Origin: Mycobacteriales bacterium
Lineage (GTDB): Bacteria > Actinomycetota > Actinomycetes > JAFAQI01
Direction: 5' to 3'
Length of the DNA stretch: 51,598 bases
NCBI GenBank assembly: GCA_035504215.1
Contig: DATJSI010000128.1
Location: forward strand, 1 to 51,598
Part shown: piece after piece, positions 43,191 through 51,327 of the stretch
Layout: every line of letters begins with the position of its first letter
How positions within the stretch are numbered: the first letter of the stretch is position 1
Translations under genes and position numbers: made by a program
The notes under the pieces: model-generated
What the model was told of the DNA's origin: nothing
The model's input: only the letters and a program-made list of their open reading frames with translations
Databases searched by the model: none

Positions 43191-43649
43191 GTGCCCTTGA
43201 ACCGCGATCTGGTCGGTCGCTCGTACGACGGCGGCGGCACGTTCGAGGTCTCACGCGAGCACATTCGCCGCTTTGCGGCGGCGATCGGGGACCCGCAGCC
43301 GGTGTACACGGATCCGGAGGCCGCACAGGCGCTCGGCTACCGCGACGTGATCGCCCCGCCGACCTTCCTCATCACCGTCGGCGCGAGCATCCCGGGCGGC
43401 GGCCCGATCAATGATTCCGAGCTCGGGCTCGACTACTCACTCGTGGTCCATGGCGAGCAGCGCTTCGTCCACCACCGGCCGGTGCACCCCGGCGACGTCC
43501 TCACGACCACGACGACGATCGAGTCGATCCGAGACGCTGGCACCAACGAGCTGATGAAGACCCGCACCGACATCTCGACCACCGACGGCGAGCTGGTCTG
43601 CGAGTCGCACAGTCTGATCGTGTCGCGAGGGACCGCATCCGCAAGCTGA
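43191..43649 (+). CDS. MaoC-like N-terminal hydratase-domain protein
   Basis: 152 residues: VSREHIRRFAAAIGDPQPVYTDPEAAQALGYRDVIAPPTFLITVG and the hot-dog segment HGEQRFVHHRPVHPGDVLTTTTTI. This is the FAS1/HadA-HadC type fold that dehydrates hydroxyacyl chains or acts as the non-catalytic partner. The hydratase Asp-His pair is partly visible (GDPQPVY); a catalytic assignment is uncertain. GTG 43191 follows GGAGG. Confidence 0.85.
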   Translation: MPLNRDLVGRSYDGGGTFEVSREHIRRFAAAIGDPQPVYTDPEAAQALGYRDVIAPPTFLITVGASIPGGGPINDSELGLDYSLVVHGEQRFVHHRPVHPGDVLTTTTTIESIRDAGTNELMKTRTDISTTDGELVCESHSLIVSRGTASAS

Positions 43650-43717
43650 CACCGGGACCGTCGGCGTCCGAGCCCGCGCCGGAGCCGGCCGACTGCCAAC
43701 CGGCCTCCCCCACCGCG

Positions 43718-45049
43718 ATGCAGTTCGTCTCCCCACCCGGACGATTCGAACGCCTCCGCAGGTTCCGCCTCGAGCTGCCCGGCCGGTACACAACAGCCAC
43801 CGAGGCGCGACCGTTGTTGCTCGTCCTGGGCCTGCCGACCTTCGGTCTCGCGTTCGGCATCACGATCCTCACGACCTACGGTCCGCTGCCACTGCTCGCG
43901 CTCACCCATTCACGGGCGAAGGTCGGTGCTCTGATCGGCGGTGAAGGCGCGTTCGCCCTGTGGGTTCCGCTGGTCTCCGGAGCACTGTCCGACCGGATCA
44001 ACTCCCCGACCAGAATCGGCCGCCGGTTGCCGTTCGTGATCATCGGAGCGCCGCTCGCGGCGGCCGGTCTCGTGCTACTGCCGTTCGTGCCGACGTACCA
44101 GCTCGCGGGTGTCGCGATCCTGCTGTTCTTCGTCGGCTACTACCTCTATTACCCGCCCTACCGTGCGATCTACGCCGACGTGCTGCCGCGCCGGCTCTTC
44201 GCGCGGGCACAGTCCGCGCAGGCGGTGCAGCGAGGCGCCGGCCTGGGAGTCGCATTGATCTCCGGTGGCCTGCTGCTGACCGTGTGGAAGCCGCTTCCCT
44301 TCGTGCTCGGCGCGATCGCGCTCGCGCTCGCGACGCTTGCGCTGAAGCCGGTGATCCGCCTGCAGCGCGAGACCGGCCTCGATGAAGGCGACCTGGAGGA
44401 TGAGGATGAGGACGAGGACGAGGCCGAGCTCCTCGGCTCGGCGCGGGACCTGTTCATGCACAACCGCACGATGCAGGCGTTCGCGGTGGCAAACATGTTG
44501 TGGGAGTTCAGCTTTGCCGGCCTGAAGACGTTCATCGTCCTCTACATCGTGCACGGGCTCGGGAAGTCGACGTCAGTGGCATCCGCGTTCATCGCGCTGG
44601 TGGCGGTCGCCTACGTGGTCGGAGCGCCGATCGCCAGCCGCCTGGCCGACCGGTTCGGCATGGTGCCGGTAATGATGGGTTCCGCGGCGGTCTACGGCAC
44701 CACCCTGTGCTTGGCAGTGCTCCCCACCACGGCGACGCCGCTGACGATCCTCCTACCGATCGGCGCGCTGGCCGGGGCGATGCTCATGACCCTCCCGCAG
44801 GCGCTGGCCTTCACCCTCGCGCCGGAAGCCGGTCAGGGCGCGGCCGCCGGCCTGGTCGACTTCTCTCGTGGGGTCGGCGTCGTGCTCGGTCCGGTCCTCG
44901 TCGGCGCTGCCGTCGCAAATGCGTCGTTCCTGTCGGCCACGCACGGTTATGCGGCAATGTGGCCGACTATCGGCATTCCCGTGCTGCTCTCGCTGCTGTT
45001 CCTGCGCCGGTTCCACATCAGCGCACCTGATCCGATCCCGGCGAGCTGA
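43718..45049 (+). CDS. MFS transporter
   Basis: 443 residues, about 12 membrane helices in two halves (first half about 30-205, second 250-435), with GALSDRINSPTRIGRRLPF, the loop 2-3 motif of the MFS. The middle loop (about 220-245) is very acidic, with a run of Glu/Asp. The fold resembles sugar/cation symporters of the SLC45-like type. Substrate unknown. It lies 43 bases before the lipid operon in the same direction. Confidence 0.85.
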   Translation: MQFVSPPGRFERLRRFRLELPGRYTTATEARPLLLVLGLPTFGLAFGITILTTYGPLPLLALTHSRAKVGALIGGEGAFALWVPLVSGALSDRINSPTRIGRRLPFVIIGAPLAAAGLVLLPFVPTYQLAGVAILLFFVGYYLYYPPYRAIYADVLPRRLFARAQSAQAVQRGAGLGVALISGGLLLTVWKPLPFVLGAIALALATLALKPVIRLQRETGLDEGDLEDEDEDEDEAELLGSARDLFMHNRTMQAFAVANMLWEFSFAGLKTFIVLYIVHGLGKSTSVASAFIALVAVAYVVGAPIASRLADRFGMVPVMMGSAAVYGTTLCLAVLPTTATPLTILLPIGALAGAMLMTLPQALAFTLAPEAGQGAAAGLVDFSRGVGVVLGPVLVGAAVANASFLSATHGYAAMWPTIGIPVLLSLLFLRRFHISAPDPIPAS

Positions 45050-45057
45050 ACGAACAA

Positions 45058-45080
45058 TCCTCGAGGGCCCGCTTCGAGGA
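45058..45080 (+). promoter_or_regulatory. inverted repeat covering the ribosome binding site of the lipid operon
   Basis: TCCTCGA and TCGAGGA pair perfectly around GGGCCCGCT. The right arm contains GAGGA, the ribosome binding site of the FAD oxidoreductase (GTG 45093), so the RNA hairpin could hide it; it may also be a DNA operator. Confidence 0.4.
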
Positions 45081-45092
45081 AGGATTCGTGTC

Positions 45093-46406
45093 GTGACGTC
45101 CGGACGGCTCCGCACGTCCCAGGGTGGCTCCTCCCGGCCGGGCAGAGACCGGGTGGCCGTCATCGGCAGCGGTGTGGCCGGCCTGACCTCGGCCTACCTG
45201 CTCCAACGCCACTACGACGTCTCGCTCTACGAGGCCGACGACCGGCTCGGCGGCCACGCCCACACTCACGACATCCTCACGCCGGACGCCGGGATCGCGG
45301 CCGTCGACACCGGCTTCATCGTGCACAACGCGCGGACCTACCCACACCTGCTCCGGCTGTTCGGCGAGCTCGGCGTCGAGACCCGGCCGACCGAGATGAG
45401 CATGTCCGTGCGTTGCGACGGCTGCGGCCTCGAGTACGCCGGTGCAAAAGGGCTCTCCGGGCTGTTCGCCCAGGGGCGCTCGCTGACCCGGGTCGAGTAT
45501 CTGCGGATGCTGACCGCGGTGAAGCGCTTCCACCGCTCGGCACGACGGTTGCTCGACTCCGGCCGCGACGACGTGACGCTCGGCGAGTTTCTCTCCCGCG
45601 GGCAGTTCACGGCGTACTTCGGCCGGCACTTCATCGTCCCGCTGGTCGCCTGCGTGTGGTCGACGTCGCAGCAACAGGCGCTCGGGTATCCAGCGCGCTA
45701 TCTGTTCTCCTTCCTTGCCAACCACGGGATGCTCAGCATCAGCGGCTCGCCCCAGTGGCGCACCGTGGTCGGTGGCTCGCGCAGCTATGTCGAGAAGGCA
45801 GCAAAGGAGCTGAGCGCAGTGCGGCTCGGCACTCCGGTGCGCGTCGTGCAGCGCAATGCCGACGGCATGTCCGTCCGCGACAGCGACGGCGGCGTCGAGC
45901 AGTTCGATCGGGTCGTCGTCGCAACCCACGCCGACACAGCGCTCCACCTGCTTGCGACGCCCACCCCTGATGAGCGGCGAGTGCTCGGCAGCTTCCGTTA
46001 CACGCGCAACCGGACCGCCCTGCACACCGACGAGCACGTGCTACCGCGCAGCGCTCGAGCCAGAGCATCGTGGAACTACCTGATGCGGGCTTGTGACACA
46101 GCGAGCGCCGACGTCATGGTCAGCTATGACATGAACCGGCTGCAGCGGCTGGCCACCACGACGCCGTACCTCGTCAGCCTGAACTCGACCGGCCTGATCG
46201 CGCCGGAGCGGATCGTGCGGGAGATGGACTACGAGCACCCGATCTTCGACGTCGAGGCGGTCACGGCGCAGTCCGGCCTCGCCGCGTTGAACGACGGCCG
46301 GATCGCGTACGCCGGCGCCTACCAGGGCTGGGGCTTCCACGAGGACGGCTGCCGGTCCGGTGTCGAGGCCGCACGCTCGTTCGGCGTCGAGTGGGAGCGG
46401 CAGTGA
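45093..46406 (+). CDS. COG2907-type NAD/FAD-binding oxidoreductase
   Basis: 437 residues. FAD site VAVIGSGVAGLTSAYLLQRHYDVSLYEADDRLGGHAHT, then DTGFIVHNARTYPHLLRLFGELGVE and, at the C-terminus, AYAGAYQGWGFHEDGCRSG, as in COG2907 (M. tuberculosis Rv0449c). Amine-oxidase/phytoene-desaturase-like fold; here it probably acts on a fatty-acyl chain together with the methyltransferases downstream. GTG 45093 is preceded by GAGGAAGGA and its stop overlaps the next gene (GTGA). Confidence 0.9.
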   Translation: MTSGRLRTSQGGSSRPGRDRVAVIGSGVAGLTSAYLLQRHYDVSLYEADDRLGGHAHTHDILTPDAGIAAVDTGFIVHNARTYPHLLRLFGELGVETRPTEMSMSVRCDGCGLEYAGAKGLSGLFAQGRSLTRVEYLRMLTAVKRFHRSARRLLDSGRDDVTLGEFLSRGQFTAYFGRHFIVPLVACVWSTSQQQALGYPARYLFSFLANHGMLSISGSPQWRTVVGGSRSYVEKAAKELSAVRLGTPVRVVQRNADGMSVRDSDGGVEQFDRVVVATHADTALHLLATPTPDERRVLGSFRYTRNRTALHTDEHVLPRSARARASWNYLMRACDTASADVMVSYDMNRLQRLATTTPYLVSLNSTGLIAPERIVREMDYEHPIFDVEAVTAQSGLAALNDGRIAYAGAYQGWGFHEDGCRSGVEAARSFGVEWERQ

Positions 46407-47128
46407 AGGCGACGACGTACGACGCGGTGATCAGCCACTCGCGGCAGACGCCCCTTCGCAACCGGTTCCGCTACCGGACCCGGACCTGGTTGGTCGACCT
46501 CGACGAGCTGCCGACCCTGCCGTCCGGCCTGCGCTGGCTGGCGCGGTTCGACGCCGGCGATCACATCGGATCGTCGACCACGCGGATCCGCGACAACATC
46601 GGGGAGCTGCTCGCGGCGCACGGCTTGGGCCTCGACGGTGGCCGGGTCCTGATGCTGGCGAACGCCCGCGCGCTCGGCCACGTGTTCAACCCGCTGAGCC
46701 TGCACTGGTGCTACGACCGCTCCGGCGTGCTTCAGGCCGTGGTCGCCGAGGTACACAACACCTACGGCGACCGGCACGCGTACGTACTGCGACCGGGACC
46801 GGACGGACGAGTCGACGAGCGGATCGAGAAGCAGATGTACGTGTCACCGTTCAACCGGGTCGACGGTCACTATCGGATCGTCGTCTCCGATCCGGGCGCA
46901 CGCGTGTCGGTGAGCGTGACGCTGGAGCGCGACGGCATGCCACCGTTCGTTGCCAGCCTGCGCGGGAGTCGACGGCCGTCGACCGGTCTGGTCGCGGCCG
47001 GACTGGCCACCGCAGTAACGTCACTGTGGGTGAGCGCACTGATCCGCTGGCAGGGCGTCCGCCTGTACCTCCGGGGGTTGCGGGTCGAGCCGCGCCCGGC
47101 TCGGATCGCACGGGAGGCGTCGTCATGA
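46403..47128 (+). CDS. DUF1365 protein
   Basis: 241 residues with DUF1365 motifs: FRYRTRTWLVDLDEL, GHVFNPLSLHWCYDRSG, VVAEVHNTYGDRHAYVL and KQMYVSPFNRVDGHYRI. Equivalent to Rv0448c. Function is unknown, but genes of this family travel with COG2907 and cyclopropane synthases in many phyla, so it probably assists fatty-chain modification. Overlaps the genes on both sides by four bases. Confidence 0.9.
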   Translation: MKATTYDAVISHSRQTPLRNRFRYRTRTWLVDLDELPTLPSGLRWLARFDAGDHIGSSTTRIRDNIGELLAAHGLGLDGGRVLMLANARALGHVFNPLSLHWCYDRSGVLQAVVAEVHNTYGDRHAYVLRPGPDGRVDERIEKQMYVSPFNRVDGHYRIVVSDPGARVSVSVTLERDGMPPFVASLRGSRRPSTGLVAAGLATAVTSLWVSALIRWQGVRLYLRGLRVEPRPARIAREASS

Positions 47129-48369
47129 CCGCCGTACAAGAGGTGGCCGGCCCGCTTGCGATCGACTACCGGCGCTGGCCGGCGATGCTGCCGCCGACGC
47201 CGGCGCCCTTGCGCGCCGCGATCGCGCGAGCGTTGCTGCACCGCGTCGCCGGCCGGACCGGCATCCGGGTCGTGCTCGAGGACGGTACGGCGTGGGGCCG
47301 TCCGGGCGCACCGACGCTTCGGGTGGCCGACTCCGCTCGCTTCTTCAGCCGACTCGGCCGCGACGGGCTGATCGGCTTCGGTGAGTCCTACATGGCAGCC
47401 GACTGGGATTGTGACGACCTCGTCGCGGTGCTGACCCCCATGGCGCGCAACCTCGCCACCCTCGTGCCGCCGCCCTTGCAGTGGCTGCGCCGCTGGTACG
47501 ACAAGCAGTTCCCCCCGAACGAGGACAACGACCGTCGTGGTGCGCGGCGCAACATTGCTCGCCACTACGACCTGTCGAACGAGCTGTTCGCGACCTTTCT
47601 CGACGAGACCATGACCTACTCGTCGGCGCTGCTCGAGCGGCCCGGCGAGGACCTCGCTACCGGCCAGCGGCGGAAGATCGACCGGATCCTCGACGTGGCA
47701 GCGGTCGGCCCGGACCGCACGGTGCTCGAGATCGGCACCGGATGGGGCGAGCTCGCGCTCCGTGCCGCGCAGCGCGGTGCGCACGTCACGTCGTTGACGC
47801 TGTCGGAAGAGCAGGCCGCGCTGGCCCGGCAACGGGTGAGTGCCGCCGGGCTGTCCGACCGGGTCGACATCCGCATTCAGGACTACCGCGACGTGGTCGG
47901 CCGCTTCGACGCCATCGTGAGCGTCGAGATGATCGAGGCGGTCGGCGAGCGCTGGTGGCCGACGTTCTTCCGCACTCTCGACGACCGGCTGGGACCGGGC
48001 GGCCGGATCGGGCTGCAGGCGATCCTCATGCCGCACGAGCGGCTGATGGCCAGCCGGTCCTCGTGGACCTGGATCCACAAGTACATCTTCCCGGGCGGCC
48101 TGCTGCTCTCGGAGCGAGTCATCGACGAGGTCTGTGCGCAGCACACCTCCCTGCAGGTCGTCGACCGGCTGCACATGCGGTCGTCGTACGCCGACACGCT
48201 TCGGCAGTGGCGGGAGCGGTTCACTGCGGCGGCCGACCGCGTCGACCAGCTCGGGTTCGACCCGACGTTCCGCCGGATGTGGACGTTCTACCTCGCCTAC
48301 TGCGAGGCGGGTTTTCGGGCCGGCTACCTGAACGTCGCGCAGCTCACCCTTGCCCGAGAGCGACCATGA
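47125..48369 (+). CDS. ufaA1: UfaA1-like fatty acid methyltransferase (CFA synthase family), Cys replaced by Ser
   Basis: 414 residues. SAM site LEIGTGWGELALRAAQRGAHV; HYDLSNELFATFLDETMTYSSALL; SVEMIEAVGERWW; WTWIHKYIFPGG. The conserved Cys of classical cyclopropane synthases (TYSC) is Ser167 here, and the His of the EHVG motif is Ala. This matches the branch containing M. tuberculosis UfaA1 (Rv0447c), linked to tuberculostearic (10-methyl) fatty acid formation. Operon position agrees. The gene overlaps both neighbours by four bases (ATGA). Confidence 0.88.
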   Translation: MTAVQEVAGPLAIDYRRWPAMLPPTPAPLRAAIARALLHRVAGRTGIRVVLEDGTAWGRPGAPTLRVADSARFFSRLGRDGLIGFGESYMAADWDCDDLVAVLTPMARNLATLVPPPLQWLRRWYDKQFPPNEDNDRRGARRNIARHYDLSNELFATFLDETMTYSSALLERPGEDLATGQRRKIDRILDVAAVGPDRTVLEIGTGWGELALRAAQRGAHVTSLTLSEEQAALARQRVSAAGLSDRVDIRIQDYRDVVGRFDAIVSVEMIEAVGERWWPTFFRTLDDRLGPGGRIGLQAILMPHERLMASRSSWTWIHKYIFPGGLLLSERVIDEVCAQHTSLQVVDRLHMRSSYADTLRQWRERFTAAADRVDQLGFDPTFRRMWTFYLAYCEAGFRAGYLNVAQLTLARERP

Positions 48370-49697
48370 GCACGGTCGCCGCCGCCCTCGAACCGGTGGT
48401 CACCCCGCTGTTCGGCGGCAGCCTGCCCGTGCACCTGCGCGGTTGGGACGGCAGCATGATCAGCGCCGGGGACGCCGCGGCTCCGACCGTCGTGCTGAAC
48501 TCGCCGTCGGCGCTGCGCCGGCTGTTGTGGGCGCCCGGCGAGATCGGGCTGGCCCGCGCCTACGTGACCGGCGAGCTCGACGTCGACGGCGACCTGGCCG
48601 ACGCCTACCGGCGGATCTGGGCCGCTGTACGCGAACGCAACCTTCGCGCCGATTTGCGGCCGTCGACGGTCGCCCGGGCGCTGCGTGCAGTGGCTTCGCT
48701 CGGCGTCATCGGGCGCCCGCTTCCGCCGCCCGCCTCGGAAGCCCGGCCGCGCGGGCGGCTCCACAGCCGCGGCCGCGACGCCACGTCGATCAGCCATCAC
48801 TACGACCTGTCGAACGCGCTGTACTCGCTGCTGCTCGACGACGACCACCTCGCCTACTCGTGCGGCTACTGGACGAGCGACGACCCGTCGTACACGGTGT
48901 CCGACGCGCAGCGGGACAAGCTCGACCTGATCTGCCGCAAGCTCGACCTGCGGCCCGGCGTTCGGCTGCTCGACGTTGGGTGCGGCTGGGGAGCGCTGTC
49001 GATCCACGCCGCCAAGGAGTACGGCGCGCACGTCACGGGCGTGACGATCTCGCGCGAGCAGCACGCATTCGGGCAGGCACGGATCGTGGCCGAGGGCCTC
49101 GAGCATCTGGTCGACCTGCGGTTGCAGGACTACCGGGACATCGCGGACGGCCCGTACGACGCAGTGACGACGATCGAGATGGGCGAGCACGTCGGCCAGG
49201 CCAACTACCCGGCCTTCCTCGCGCGACTGCACGCGCTGCTTCGCGACGAGGGGCGGTTGGTCGTGCAGCAGATGTCGCACGCGCCGAACCATCCCGGCGG
49301 CGGGCCGTTCATCGAGAGATACATCGCGCCGGACATGTACATGCGGCCGCTGCCCGAGCTCCTCGCGCTGATTCACTCGGCCGGCTTCGAGATCCGCGAC
49401 GTCCACGCGCTGCGCGAGCACTACGTCCGCACCGTCGAGGCCTGGCACGAGGAGTTCGAGCGGCGGTGGGATGAGGTGGTCGAGCTGGTCGGGCTCGAGC
49501 AGGCGAGGGTGTGGCGGTTGTACCTGGTCGGCGGCGCGATCACCTTCGCCGAGAACCGGATGGGGGTCGACCAGATCCTCTCGGTCAAGACCACTGTCGG
49601 CGGCCGCTCTGCGATGCCCGCGACCAGGCTCGGCTGGGAGCCCCACTCGGTGCGCGGGACGTACGACGACGCCGCCTCGGACAGCACTCGAGCGTGA
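48366..49697 (+). CDS. second cyclopropane-fatty-acyl-phospholipid synthase family protein
   Basis: 443 residues. LLDVGCGWGALSIHAAKEYGAHV, HYDLSNALYSLLLDDDHLAYSCGYW with the usual Cys166, IEMGEHVGQANYPAF with Glu274/His275, and QQMSHAPNHP. It keeps the catalytic residues that the first methyltransferase lacks. Predicted to methylenate unsaturated phospholipid acyl chains, forming cyclopropane. M. tuberculosis has no such gene at this spot, so the operon carries an extra enzyme. ATGA and GTGA overlaps on both ends. Confidence 0.88.
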   Translation: MSTVAAALEPVVTPLFGGSLPVHLRGWDGSMISAGDAAAPTVVLNSPSALRRLLWAPGEIGLARAYVTGELDVDGDLADAYRRIWAAVRERNLRADLRPSTVARALRAVASLGVIGRPLPPPASEARPRGRLHSRGRDATSISHHYDLSNALYSLLLDDDHLAYSCGYWTSDDPSYTVSDAQRDKLDLICRKLDLRPGVRLLDVGCGWGALSIHAAKEYGAHVTGVTISREQHAFGQARIVAEGLEHLVDLRLQDYRDIADGPYDAVTTIEMGEHVGQANYPAFLARLHALLRDEGRLVVQQMSHAPNHPGGGPFIERYIAPDMYMRPLPELLALIHSAGFEIRDVHALREHYVRTVEAWHEEFERRWDEVVELVGLEQARVWRLYLVGGAITFAENRMGVDQILSVKTTVGGRSAMPATRLGWEPHSVRGTYDDAASDSTRA

Positions 49698-50494
49698 GCT
49701 CCTTCGCCGTCCACCCGTTCCTGACCGGGTTGGCTATCAGCTTCGCGGTCCTGCTGGTCGTGTTCGTCGGCGCGTGGCTGGTTGCCCTGGTCGTCGGCCG
49801 GTTCAACATCGTCGACGTCGTGTGGGGCATGGCGTTCGTCATCGTTGCGATCGTCGGGTTCGGTTGGTCCGCCGGTCACTCGGTGCCGGGCTGGCGACGC
49901 GCGCTGGTGCTGGCCCTGGTCGCGGTCTGGGGGTTACGGCTGTCGGCGTACATCGGGGTTCGCAGCCATGGCAAGGGCGAGGATCCGCGCTACGAGGCAA
50001 TGCTCGGAACCGGTCCGCATCGGGCACTGCGTGCTCTCGGCATCGTCTTCCTGCTCCAGGCGGTGGTCGCGTGGTTCGTCTCTCTGCCCGTGCAAGCAGC
50101 GATGTACATCCGAACCGGCTGGTCGTGGCTTGCCGTCGTCGGCGTCGTCGCCTGGTTGGTCGGGCTGTTCTTCGAGGCGGTCGGCGACGCGCAGATGGCC
50201 GCGTTCCGGCGGGATCCGTCCCGGCGCGGTGAGGTGATGGACCGAGGTCTGTGGCGCTACACCCGCCATCCGAACTACTTCGGTGACGCCACCGTGTGGG
50301 CCGGCCTCTATCTCGTCGCCGCCGAGCACTGGATCGGCGCGCTGACCATCGGCTCACCACTGCTGATGTCGTGGTTCCTGTCGTTCAAGACCGGGAAGCC
50401 GCTACTGGAAAAGCAGATGGCCAGGACCAAACCCGGGTACGCCGAATACATGCGGCGTACCAGCGGTTTCTTCCCGCTTCCGCCGCGCGGCTAG
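49694..50494 (+). CDS. DUF1295 membrane protein (steroid 5-alpha-reductase-like)
   Basis: 266 residues with about seven membrane helices and the C-terminal DUF1295 signature GLWRYTRHPNYFGDATVWAGLYL and KTGKPLLEKQMARTKPGYAEYMRRTSGFFPLPPR. Related to steroid 5-alpha reductases and ICMT-like enzymes; equivalent to Rv0446c. It may reduce the double bond of the modified chain. It overlaps the CFA gene (GTGA) and its stop shares CTAG with the convergent LLM gene. Confidence 0.88.
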   Translation: MSSFAVHPFLTGLAISFAVLLVVFVGAWLVALVVGRFNIVDVVWGMAFVIVAIVGFGWSAGHSVPGWRRALVLALVAVWGLRLSAYIGVRSHGKGEDPRYEAMLGTGPHRALRALGIVFLLQAVVAWFVSLPVQAAMYIRTGWSWLAVVGVVAWLVGLFFEAVGDAQMAAFRRDPSRRGEVMDRGLWRYTRHPNYFGDATVWAGLYLVAAEHWIGALTIGSPLLMSWFLSFKTGKPLLEKQMARTKPGYAEYMRRTSGFFPLPPRG

Positions 50495-51276
50495 CCGGCG
50501 TTCACCCGATCTCGCCACTCGAGCCACGGCTTCGCGGTGCCGAGGTCGGGCTGCGGGCGCTCCTCTACTTTGACGATGAACAGCGTCGCGCCGAGCTCGC
50601 GCAACTGGTCTGCCCGGTCTCGAGGATCGCCGGCAACCAGGACCGACCGCTCGATCTCGGCTGGGTCGCGGCCGATGTCGCCGCAGTAGCCGTCGAGGAC
50701 CCGCGACTTGCGGGCAAAGTCCTCGCCCTCGGCGAAGGTGTGCCAGATATCCGCGTACTCGGCGACGATCCGCAGCGTCTTCTGCTCGCCGGACCCGCCG
50801 ACCAGCAGCGGGATCCGTCGTACCGGCGGAGGCTCGAGCCGGGCGAGGCGTGCACGGATCCGGGCGAGATGGTCAGCAAGCATCGAGATCCTGCTGCCGA
50901 CGGTGCCGAACTCGAACCCGTACTCGACGTAGTCCCGGGCCTTGAACCCCGCACCGACACCCAGCAGGAACCGGCCGCCCGAGATGTGATCGATCGTGCG
51001 CGCCATATCCGCGACGAGATCAGGGTTGCGATAGCCGACGCTGGTAACCAGCGGACCGATCTCGATGCGCGACGTGGTCTGCGCCCAGGCCGCCAACGTG
51101 GTCCAGCATTCGAAGTGCGCAGCCTCCGAGTCCGGGCCCGGACCGAAGAAGTGGTCCCAGTTCACGAGGAGGTCGGCGCCCATGTCCTCGGCTTGCAACG
51201 CCGCCGCGCGCAACGTCTCCCAGGACATCCCGTACTGCGCGACCTGCACGCCGACCCGAACCCTTCGTGAGTCCAT
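50491..51276 (-). CDS. LLM-class (F420-dependent-type) oxidoreductase
   Basis: 261 residues, luciferase-like TIM barrel: VRVGVQVAQYGMSWETLRAAALQAEDMGADLLVNWDHFFGP, IGPLVTSVGYRNPDLVADMARTIDHISGGRFLLGVGAG and PLLVGGSGEQKTLRIVAEYADIWH. Such actinobacterial proteins usually use coenzyme F420. Substrate unknown. It converges on the lipid operon and shares the CTAG stop quartet. Confidence 0.88.
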   Translation of the reverse strand: MDSRRVRVGVQVAQYGMSWETLRAAALQAEDMGADLLVNWDHFFGPGPDSEAAHFECWTTLAAWAQTTSRIEIGPLVTSVGYRNPDLVADMARTIDHISGGRFLLGVGAGFKARDYVEYGFEFGTVGSRISMLADHLARIRARLARLEPPPVRRIPLLVGGSGEQKTLRIVAEYADIWHTFAEGEDFARKSRVLDGYCGDIGRDPAEIERSVLVAGDPRDRADQLRELGATLFIVKVEERPQPDLGTAKPWLEWRDRVNAG

Positions 51277-51327
51277 CCGACCACGTTAGGCGCGATCAGC
51301 TGACCCGCCGCCCACGCCGTCGACGCC

